From JAGTVG01 sp963699805 (GTDB taxonomy: Bacteria; Bacteroidota; Bacteroidia; Cytophagales; Cyclobacteriaceae): 64,000 bases of DNA. The notes under the pieces were generated by a model that was not told the DNA's origin, made no database searches, and saw only the letters and a program-made list of their open reading frames with translations. Of the stretch, positions 47,172-54,359 are shown one piece after another. The stretch is taken from positions 682,001 to 746,000 of the forward strand of contig CAVOVH010000004.1 in assembly GCA_963699805.1 (NCBI GenBank). The letters run 5' to 3'. Made by a program: the position numbers and the translations under genes. Within the stretch, counting starts at the first letter, position 1. The number at the start of each line of letters is the position of its first letter.

Positions 47172-47300
47172 GGTATAAGCATATTGGACAGAATGGCAAT
47201 ACTAAGCAGAGGATCCTTGGTGGCATCTTTGCCGAAAAAATCGTTCTGGAGAAAGAAAAGATGCAATTCCTGTCTAAGAATTAGGGGTTCGATACATCGG
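47172..47300 (+). mobile_element. second deleted IS3-like remnant
   Basis: The left part (ATTGGACAGAATGGCAATAC then TAAGCAGAGG) resembles the left end of the 42818-43007 element. The right part (AATTCCTGTCTAAGAATTAG then GGGTTCGATACA) matches the 39918-39962 end. No transposase motif remains. An open frame over it (47145-47366) has no recognisable product. Confidence 0.45.
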
Positions 47301-47366
47301 AATATCCAACTTAATGTCCAGATAAATGTAGCAGGTTCACACTACCTCATATTAACATATAACTAG

Positions 47367-47869
47367 ATCTACAAATTTTGGTAAGAGCCCAAATTATTCG
47401 ATAACGACCACAAAATGCTTGATCGTATACGGAATATATTTATGTAAATGTTTGAATATATTAATATAAAATATAATTAAAATAATAATCCTCAAATAGG
47501 ATGTTAATAAGTATTTTCTAACTTAAACAATGCCGAAAATTAATATTAACATTCAAAAAAGAGATTTTTATCCAATATTTTACATGTAAGAAATACCCTC
47601 CAAATTGAAAAAATATAGGTAAATATGAAGTAAAATGATAGGACAATTTTATTAAACCGTCATTCAATGTATATCCAGGAATATAATTATATTAATATGG
47701 AATGTAAGTATTCTTATACAAATGATTTTTTTTTCACAATATTTTAATATTACTTAGCAGCTATTAGTTGTAATATATATAGAATAAATATAAAATATTT
47801 AAGTTTTTTCTTTATAAAAATCAAATTTTAATTCAATTAGTTACTCTAAATGTTTAAAAAGCTTAAAAG
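47367..47869. other. very AT-rich spacer
   Basis: No gene is supported. The region is conspicuously richer in A and T than its surroundings, with long A/T runs, and leads directly into the AT-rich deacetylase gene. It may mark transferred DNA or a regulatory zone. Confidence 0.5.
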
Positions 47870-48661
47870 ATGAAAAATATGAGATTTTTATCCTGGATTT
47901 TAATATTTACTTTTCTTGTAGGATTCTATTCCTGTAAGGAAAATAATGAAATTGTTCCTGATTTAAGTAATGGGGGAATAGTTATTAATTTCGATGACAG
48001 TCACGTTTCCCAATGGGCTTGGGCTGATTCTCAACTGAAAGATTATAAATGGAAGGCCACCTTTTGCATTTCTGATTTTGGCAGTCTTACTGAAGAAGAA
48101 ATTCAGCAGCTTCATGTATTAAATAATAATGGGCATGAAATTGCTGGTCATGGGCTACATCATTTAAGTGCCCTTGATTACTTTTCAACCGGAAGGTCTA
48201 GTGAATATCTAAATGAGGAGATAATTCCAATGGTTGATTTGATGGAAAATGAGGGTTTCTCTGTTAAATCCTTTTCATATCCTTTTGGTTTAAGAAATGA
48301 AGAGACTGATAGTTGCCTTTTAAATTACTTCGATATTCTTCGAGGAGTCGGATGGGGAGGCAATATGGAAATATCAGCTCATAATTGCTTTTTTGAGAAC
48401 TCACCCATTGTACATGCATTAGGGATAGATACACATTATCCATATTTTCAAGGACAAAACTATGATCAATATATCCTTGATTTACTGACTTACGCAAGAG
48501 ATAATAATAAAATAATAATAGTATATGGGCATAAAGTCGTTGAGAACGTTACAGAGGATTATGAAATTTGTATTTCCACTTTAGCGTCTATTTGTAGTTT
48601 TATTGAAGAAAATGATATGGATTTTTATACATTATCGGAGTTGAAAAAAATGGTAAAATAA
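47870..48661 (+). CDS. polysaccharide deacetylase-like lipoprotein (NodB fold)
   Basis: 263 residues with a lipoprotein signal (FTFLVGFYSC). NodB motifs: GGIVINFDDSHVSQW (motif 1), WKATFCISDFG, GHEIAGHGLHHLS (motif 2, His-x3-His), and FSYPFGLRNEETD (motif 3 region). IIIVYGHKV lies near the C-terminus. It would act on an outer glycan or murein. The coding sequence uses A/T-ending codons much more than the 30577-31389 deacetylase and is preceded by an AT-rich gap, suggesting horizontal transfer. A strong hairpin follows at 48822. Confidence 0.85.
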   Translation: MKNMRFLSWILIFTFLVGFYSCKENNEIVPDLSNGGIVINFDDSHVSQWAWADSQLKDYKWKATFCISDFGSLTEEEIQQLHVLNNNGHEIAGHGLHHLSALDYFSTGRSSEYLNEEIIPMVDLMENEGFSVKSFSYPFGLRNEETDSCLLNYFDILRGVGWGGNMEISAHNCFFENSPIVHALGIDTHYPYFQGQNYDQYILDLLTYARDNNKIIIVYGHKVVENVTEDYEICISTLASICSFIEENDMDFYTLSELKKMVK

Positions 48662-48821
48662 ATAGGTTGAGGAATGGATATATTCATTATTCTGTTTCAT
48701 AAATTTCATATTAAATATTAATCTTTCTCAAAAAATCTGGTATCGAGGAAAGTTAAAAATTAATATTCGGCGTCATAATTATCTGTATACCAGTATTTTA
48801 AAAATATTTTTTAAATCATTA

Positions 48822-48872
48822 ACCCTCATACAAAAAAGCCTGGCTCCTTACCAGGCTTTTTTGTATGAGGGT
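48822..48872. terminator. 22-bp perfect hairpin, bidirectional terminator
   Basis: ACCCTCATACAAAAAAGCCT plus GG pairs perfectly with the complementary 22 bases across the seven-base loop CTCCTTA. Both arms contain a six-base A or T run, so it could stop transcription from either side: the deacetylase on plus, the ThuA remnant on minus. Confidence 0.85.
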
Positions 48873-49231
48873 AGGGATTCATCTTATTTTCAAATCATTA
48901 ACATGAATGCCATTGGATCCCCGGAAGATATAGACATCCTGGCTGGATTGTACCGTTCCTATCGTTAAACGGCAGCCGGATCAGCAGCTGATCTTTTTTA
49001 AGTCAGATATTCAAGTTCCCGTAATCCATGTTCACTGGATAGTTGACCTGGTTCCGATCTTTAAATAATAGAGAAACCGTTATCTGCCTTACATTCCATT
49101 CGTCCCATCCCAGCAGGATCGGCATCGGTCCAATTGTCCAGAGAATGATCGAAAAGAGAAGTTTGATTTGGGAATGATTGATGATCGTTCTTTTTATTAA
49201 AATTCTGACCAAGCGGTATTTTAACGCTGCA
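48873..49231. other. spacer without a recognisable gene
   Basis: A 69-codon minus-strand frame (49003-49212) has no known product. Fragments in more than one minus-strand frame look weakly coding, so this may be the decayed continuation of the ThuA-region genes, but nothing specific can be named. Confidence 0.4.
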
Positions 49232-49830
49232 TTATCTATCAGGGTCCCCCAACCAGAGCAATCCCTAAATGATTAACTGGTTCTGGATCTCATTCTCAAA
49301 GGTAAAGGACAATCCCTTATGAGTGTTGTTTTCATATTCGATCCGGTTGTGCCCCATGTTGATATAGAACATCCGGTAGTTTATATTCATCCAAACTACG
49401 GAATAATAGCCATCCAGCCAGATTTCGTACAATTTTGGACCCATATCCAGGGGAAAGCCGGTAGAATCGATCGAAATCAATATCTCAATATCCGGATTTT
49501 TTCGAAGGTCGTTTTCCCACCGATACCACTCATTGGGAGAAGAGGTAAATAATTCGGGCAGATTCCTGGTAACCAGATGACTCTGATTTTCCACCCATAA
49601 TATAGCTGAAGTAGACTGCCAGGTATTGCTTACATAAGTCCCACTCCCTAAAAATTCTTTATGATACCAATCCCAATTCTGGATAAATGCCGAGGGGGAT
49701 AAGGCGAAGGCCGAGAAATGAAACCCCAACCAGGCCCCACCGTTTTCCATATATTGCTGAAATGCCTCATTTATTAAGATGGCTAAGGCTGCCGGAGCAC
49801 ATTTTACATTTGGAATAAACCAGCACGGTA
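49232..49830 (-). pseudogene. ThuA-domain protein remnant
   Basis: The longest frame (49265-49750) reads YMENGGAWLGFHFSAFALSP, SPNEWYRWENDLRKNPDIEI and FYINMGHNRIEYENN, the C-terminal two-thirds of a ThuA (trehalose-utilisation-like) domain. In the same frame upstream of the first ATG, coding similarity continues (FIPNVKCAPAALAILINEAF). The beginning (FTVLVYSKC) appears in another frame at about 49812-49832. The frame hits a TAG at 49265 but similarity goes on as GLLWLGD before a second stop. So it has a 5' loss or frameshift plus a nonsense codon. Confidence 0.6.
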
Positions 49831-50101
49831 AAGGTATAGGTGAAATTTCCTGGTCAATTAATATGGCAGAGGAATGTAGATTACAAAGGAGGATTTTTAT
49901 ATTCCCAAACGTGAAATAGTATTAAAGTAATATTGGTATTCGTTAATGTAAATTAGCTACGATTTAATTTGGGATTGAGGTATTTCTGCGTGGACACATA
50001 GAACTTAACTTCCCTTCTTTTTTAAATCCTCTTTAAATTTTAGATAGTGTACAATTATAATAAGATTATGTGCCCGTTATGTCATTGATTTTTGACTACG
50101 A

Positions 50102-50558
50102 TCACTCGGAAGGAGGATTGAACTCAAGGATTTGTGAGAAAAAGGGAAGAACCTTGGTTTCCACCCATTCCCTGATGCGATTACCATGATCACCTTCATA
50201 TTCTTCATAAATAAATGGAATTCCCTGTTCTTTAAGTGCATTAGCAATTGCACGACTATCGCTCAATATCTGGTCAGACACTCCACAATCGAACCGAATA
50301 GCTTTTAATTGGTTAAAATTATCCTTTAAAGTAGGAACCAGCGATACAGGATCATAGGCATGCCATCTCTCCCAAACATCTTGAATTGGTTGTATTTTGT
50401 TATCTATAAGTTCATAATAAAGATCCACAAAAAAAGGTGGTTTATCCGGATTTGGTGAGAATGCAGCAGAAAGTCCTAGCATTCGTACTGTTCCAAAATC
50501 TTTAGCCTCATTGATATCTTTTAACTGAAGAAGTTTTATCCACATATCCCGAAATAGA
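50102..50558 (-). pseudogene. alpha/beta hydrolase (esterase) C-terminal fragment, cut by IS21
   Basis: About 150 codons carry the end of an esterase-D-like hydrolase: WHAYDPVSLVPTLKDNFNQL, IRFDCGVSDQILSDSRAIA and EEYEGDHGNRIREWVETKVL, which hold the predicted catalytic Asp and His. The N-terminal half with the nucleophile Ser elbow is missing. The upstream boundary is the left end of the IS21 element, and the first codons of the open frame come from IS sequence. The missing half is not found beyond the right end of the element, so a deletion accompanied or followed the insertion. Confidence 0.65.
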
Positions 50559-50665
50559 GTGCAAATTCCAGACAAATTGACCACCCCATTCCATTGTAAT
50601 GTGACCAATCCCTGATTTCACTAAAAAAAGAACAATTTCTTATTGCCAGTTTGTGACAAATTTAT

Positions 50666-51409
50666 TCAATTTCCTGATTTATCAATTTTCTTTTTCTTCT
50701 CATTGATTCTCCCGCCAAGTTCAAGGCGGTGAGATTGATGTATTAGCCTATCCAGAATAGCATCGTCGATTGTCTTTTCCCCAATGATCTCATACCATCC
50801 CTGGACAGGTATCTGGGAGGTAATCATCATGGATCCTTTGTTATGCCTGTCTTCAATAATTTCCAATAAAGTTATTCTGTTCTGATTATCCAAGGATTGA
50901 AGGCCAAAATCATCCAAAATAACCAGGTGCTGTTTTTCTATTTTGCCCAGTTCTTTTAAGTATGAACCATCAGCCTTAGCCATTTTGAGCTTCGAAAACA
51001 GTTTGGTGGTATTAAAATACATGACTCTATAGCCTTCAATAAAGGCCTGATAACCCAATGCTGTGGCGATATAGCTTTTACCGGCACCTGTGCTGCCTGT
51101 TATTAATATAGTTTCACATTTTTCAATAAACCCACATTCGGCAAGTCTTAATAATTTGTTCTTATCGATTTTTCTTGTTTCATCGTAGATGACGTTTTCT
51201 ATGGATGCCTTAGAGTGAAACCGGGCATTTTTTATTGCTCTTTCAATTTTCCGGGTTTTGCGGTCATCCCATTCGGCATCAACGATCATGGAAACAAAAT
51301 CATCCAACGTATAGTCATCTGTTTTTCCTGTCTCGATAGCAGTTTTAAACGTTCCATACATGCCATAGAGCTTCATCTGCTTCATTTTATTAAGCGTGAT
51401 TTCATTCAT
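50666..51409 (-). CDS. istB: IstB, IS21-family transposition ATPase
   Basis: 247 residues, a DnaC-like AAA+ ATPase that helps IstA choose and bind target DNA. Walker A is GSTGAGKS and Walker B is LVILDDFG; the sensor region reads SMMITSQIPVQGWYE and the arginine-finger segment ILDRLIHQSHRLELGG. The frame is complete and of normal length. It follows istA after 12 bases. It is probably without use, since istA in this copy is broken, but it could act for other IS21 copies in the genome. Confidence 0.93.
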   Translation of the reverse strand: MNEITLNKMKQMKLYGMYGTFKTAIETGKTDDYTLDDFVSMIVDAEWDDRKTRKIERAIKNARFHSKASIENVIYDETRKIDKNKLLRLAECGFIEKCETILITGSTGAGKSYIATALGYQAFIEGYRVMYFNTTKLFSKLKMAKADGSYLKELGKIEKQHLVILDDFGLQSLDNQNRITLLEIIEDRHNKGSMMITSQIPVQGWYEIIGEKTIDDAILDRLIHQSHRLELGGRINEKKKKIDKSGN

Positions 51410-51421
51410 TTTTCTACTATT

Positions 51422-52969
51422 TTATTTATAATAATTTTTCCCTCTGATATTGTAATGTTCAGGCAATTCATGATTCTCTTCCACATTGTTTTTTAACTTA
51501 TCCAGACCATTTTCCAGGATCTTCTGGATGATTTTGTAATTATAAATGTTGTATTCCAGTGCCCGTTTACAGGCATTGATCAACCTTTCCTCACCCCAGC
51601 TTCTTGGCAAACGACAATACGCCCATACAGCTTTTGTATGCCTGTTCGGGATGCTGTTTCACCTCCAGAAGCCTTGTAATAAATTCCCTGACACTTTCAC
51701 CAATCGATGCGCCACAGTTTATGAAGCGTTGTGGTGTCCATTCTGTAATAAACCGATGGGTTGAAGCCATATGCTCCTTTACCGTGGTGTAGTTGTATTT
51801 TTTGTAATCTCTTTGATAAAGGGCAATACGGTTGTATTTGTAATACACCTCAACTTTGCTTCTGGTATACATTATTTTAACCTTTTTGCGGATGTACTGG
51901 AAAGGAACGCTGTAATAATGCTTATCCTTGCTTAAAAGTACATGGCAGTTCTGTATTACCGTACCAAAGGCCATCTGTCTGATCTCATAGCGTTCAACCG
52001 GAAGCGGATCCAATTCCCCCTGTTCTATTTCTTTAAACAATTGTAAACGTGAGGTTGGCCAGCCGGTAAGTTTTTTATTATTATGCATCTCCAGTTCCTT
52101 CCAGATCGCTTCATTCAAGTCTTGCAACATATGAAAGGTTCTGTTCCTGAGTGCTGGGTAAATTCACTGATACATGATCTTTACGGCCCCTTCAGCCAAT
52201 GATTTATCCCTGGGCTTATATGCTCTTGCAGGGAGGATCGTTGTTCCGTAGTGTTCTGCAAAATCAAGGAAGGTCTCGTTCAATATCGGTTCATACCGGT
52301 TGCTTTTGGCAACGGCAGATTTAAGATTATCCGGTACTATAGCTGCCGGTACTCCCTTGAAGTAGTGAAGCGCATTTTCCACCGATGCGATAAAATCTTC
52401 TTTCTTCTGACTTAACGAGGCCTCTGCATAGGTATATTGGCTTGCCCCAAGGATGGCTACAAAAAACTGTACTTCCGTGACCTCTCCATTGTTTTTATCC
52501 GTCAGCTGCAGTGTTTTTCCAGCATAGTCAACAAACATCTTGTCACCGGCTTTGTGGTTCATATGCATTACCGGATTTACCTTACTGGTCCGGCGAAGAT
52601 AATGTTCACAGAACTGGCTGCTCTTTAGTCCATTAGGGTGCTTATTATAATACTCCTCCCACATTAATTGCCGTGTGATGCCTGTTTCTTTAGCTCACGC
52701 TCCATGTATGGGAAAAAATCATAAACAGCTTGCAGCTTAGGGGAAGGATTCTGTGTTTTATTGCTGCTGAACAGTTCTTCCAGCTCAGCATCGCTCTTCT
52801 CATTGATATCTTCAATTGTTAAATTAAGCAACTGATAAAGAGCAATGTATTTTTTGACCGCGTTCCTTGAGAGCGATAAATATTTGCTTATGAAAACCTT
52901 ACTTTTACCCTGATGATGTAATGTGATTACTTTTCTAACTTTTCTTATGTCGATTATTCTATTGGCCAT
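51422..52969 (-). pseudogene. istA: IstA transposase, disrupted
   Basis: Four pieces together give a full IS21 IstA of about 515 codons: an HTH start (NRIIDIRKVRKVITLHHQGK), the DDE integrase core (KMFVDYAGKTLQLTD, PAAIVPDNLKSAVAKSNRYE, KPRDKSLAEGAVKIMYQ) and the C-terminal domain. A one-base loss near 52690 breaks the frame before WEEYYNKHPNG. A TGA at 52164-52166 replaces a codon after IMYQ while the frame continues as IYPALRNRTFHM. An extra G at about 51595-51600 breaks the frame again before EERLINACKRAL. The catalytic residues remain in the fragments, but no intact protein can be made. Confidence 0.88.
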
Positions 52970-53040
52970 CTTTCACGCTTTAGGTTTAACAAAAGCGTGA
53001 AATTAAAGCTTCGACAACATGAAAAAGTTCTTTAATAAAG

Positions 53041-53158
53041 GGTGATCAGTTTGCTCCGGAACAGGGTGGTCACTCTGGTCCGGAATGAGGTGGTCAGTTT
53101 GAACCGGAAAGCATGGTCATTTTACTCCGGTTTTGGGTGGTCACTTTGACCGGTTTTT
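53041..53158 (+). repeat. IS21 right-end binding repeats
   Basis: Five tandem-like copies of GGTGGTCA-N-TTTG-N-CCGGAA, about 23-25 bp apart, one with GGTGATCA and one shortened to TGGTCATTTTACTCCGG. Two related copies sit in reverse orientation at the left end (about 50560-50605). Confidence 0.8.
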
Positions 53159-53258
53159 CTAATCGTGAACCCAAATCGACAGTATTTTTCTTTTCCTTGG
53201 CTAATATTTACCTTTAATTGCCCAGATCTTGTTACTTATACGTTACCCTATGAAAAGT

Positions 53259-53281
53259 AAAGCCCTGAATTATAGGGCTTT
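53259..53281 (-). terminator. terminator after tRNA-Leu
   Basis: An 8-bp stem (AAAGCCCT with AGGGCTTT, 7-base loop) follows tRNA-Leu on the minus strand after about 17 bases, followed by ACTTTTC. The T run is short, so it is moderate evidence. Confidence 0.6.
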
Positions 53282-53298
53282 TACTGCTTAGAAATGTA

Positions 53299-53382
53299 CC
53301 CGGAGCGGGACTTGAACCCGCACGACCTTTAACAGTCACAGGATTTTAAGTCCTGCGTGTCTACCAATTCCACCATCCGGGC
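53299..53382 (-). tRNA. tRNA-Leu (anticodon UAA)
   Basis: A cloverleaf can be drawn on the minus strand: acceptor GCCCGGA with TCCGGGT (one G-U pair), anticodon arm CAGGA-CTTAAAA-TCCTG with anticodon TAA, a long variable arm typical of Leu, and T-arm GCGGGTTCAAGTCCCGC. CCA is not encoded. The following hairpin at 53259 probably ends it. Octamer repeats begin 11 bases from its 5' end. Confidence 0.96.
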
Positions 53383-53392
53383 AAATTATGTA

Positions 53393-53424
53393 GTGATATG
53401 GTGATGTGGTGATACGGTGATGTA
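53393..53424 (+). repeat. octamer array 1 (GTGATRNG)
   Basis: Four 8-bp units, GTGATATG, GTGATGTG, GTGATACG and GTGATGTA, directly next to the 5' end of tRNA-Leu. With the arrays at 53553 and 54039 it brackets the four-helix-bundle gene. Confidence 0.85.
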
Positions 53425-53552
53425 ATTTAGTATTTTTTCCACTTTGAACCACATACCCAATTTGTAATCTATTTTCCAATAAAAATAAAGAACTTCCTAT
53501 AACTTTCACCTCACTCCCAAGAACCTTCCCTGAGTGCCGGGCGAAATATGTA

Positions 53553-53599
53553 GTGATAAGTGATAAAGTGATAAAGTGATAAAGTGATATGGTGAATGA
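53553..53599 (+). repeat. octamer array 2 (GTGATAAA)
   Basis: One seven-base unit and then 8-bp units GTGATAAA (three), GTGATATG and GTGAATGA. It ends 13 bases before the four-helix-bundle stop codon. The bases just before it (CCGGGCGAAATATGTAGTGA) nearly repeat the junction of tRNA-Leu and array 1. Confidence 0.85.
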
Positions 53600-53611
53600 T
53601 GTTTTAATTAA

Positions 53612-53980
53612 TTATAACTTTCCGGACCTGTTGTCTTTTAACTTTTTCCTCATGGAGGAAAATATTTTTACAAATTCGGTTGCTTTTCCTGCCAAATCCA
53701 TTGAAGTGAAATTATTCGCTATCTCCGCTTCGATTATTACCTCCAACCAGAAAAGCGTTTCATCCGCTTCTTCCAGAACAATACATATTTTCGAATAAAA
53801 TTCAGCTTCTGAACGGCTCCTGCAGGCTGCCCTGTAATTCGATGCTACCGAACTTGAGGATCTTAGAAGTTGCCTTGCAATGACCCTGTCTTCATAAGAA
53901 ATTGTAAGATTTTTTATGAACCTGTATATTTCAATGGCGAAATATTTTGTCCTGTCTCTTAGAATTTGTTGATTAATCAT
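53612..53980 (-). CDS. four-helix-bundle protein (TIGR02436, 23S rRNA IVP / Avd-like)
   Basis: About 122 residues from ATG 53980 (MINQQILRDRTKYFAIEIYR). The open frame reaches 54046, but those codons run into the octamer array. Family marks are the first helix RDRTKYFAIEIYRFIKNL, VIARQLLRSSSSVASNYRAA and SEAEFYSKICIVLEEADETLFWLEVI, with the usual amphipathic helices. Relatives were first seen as intervening sequences in 23S rRNA genes, and the fold is shared with Avd of diversity-generating retroelements; the cellular function of free-standing copies is unknown. It sits between two tRNA genes on the same strand and is flanked by octamer arrays. Confidence 0.9.
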   Translation of the reverse strand: MINQQILRDRTKYFAIEIYRFIKNLTISYEDRVIARQLLRSSSSVASNYRAACRSRSEAEFYSKICIVLEEADETLFWLEVIIEAEIANNFTSMDLAGKATEFVKIFSSMRKKLKDNRSGKL

Positions 53981-54038
53981 AATAAAGAACTTTAGCTGGT
54001 TTACAAATAATATTAAGAATAGGATCAAGAAATGATCC

Positions 54039-54071
54039 CACATCACTTTATCACCACATCACCTTATCACC
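54039..54071 (-). repeat. octamer array 3 (opposite orientation)
   Basis: Read on the minus strand: GGTGATAA, GGTGATGT, GGTGATAA, AGTGATGT. Compared with arrays 1 and 2, this one is inverted, so the gene between could be looped out by pairing of the two sides (GGTGATGTGGTGATA is shared). Confidence 0.85.
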
Positions 54072-54082
54072 AAATAAAAATG

Positions 54083-54155
<73 letters not shown>

Positions 54156-54359
54156 TTTTCCCCTTCTCCTTGAAAGGGAATGCAAAGTTAATTTACAACT
54201 TTTAATATACAATGCCTGCCGGGAAATTTTTTGCCTCTGCCAGACTGGATCAAAATTAATAAGGCCTTAAAAACCTATTTGCCCGTGGATTTAACCCGAA
54301 TCAAGTAAACTTGCGTATCTTTATGCACCAATATCTATATCAGAAAAAGAACATTAATC

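Larger units (their letters stand above)
50559..53160 (-). mobile_element. IS21-family insertion sequence (decayed)
   Basis: About 2.6 kb with istA (broken) and istB read on the minus strand. The ends carry multiple GGTGGTCA-TTTG-CCGGAA repeats: two near 50560-50605 and five at 53041-53158, the normal IS21 arrangement of transposase-binding repeats. The outermost left and right repeats align well, but no target duplication could be fixed because the flank on the left is an esterase fragment and that on the right is unrelated sequence. The left boundary is exact to within a few bases only. Confidence 0.82.

Noticed and set aside
47145..47366. 73-codon plus-strand frame
   Set aside because: It spans IS-end-like sequence on both sides and shows no protein similarity.
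4497..49267. TAG read as a sense codon in this organism (two genes with in-frame TAG)
   Set aside because: TAG ends intact genes, for example the outer-membrane receptor at 31811, and the other in-frame TAG is in an otherwise decayed gene.
52664..52700. Programmed frameshift in istA
   Set aside because: IS21 transposases are normally made from one frame, there is a nonsense codon and another shift further on, and no clear slippery site with a stimulator was seen.
53612..53980. Diversity-generating retroelement (Avd-like fold)
   Set aside because: No reverse transcriptase, template repeat or variable repeat is nearby; the fold alone does not define such a system.
53383..54071. CRISPR array
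   Set aside because: The repeats are 8 bp and contiguous without spacers, and no cas gene is present.
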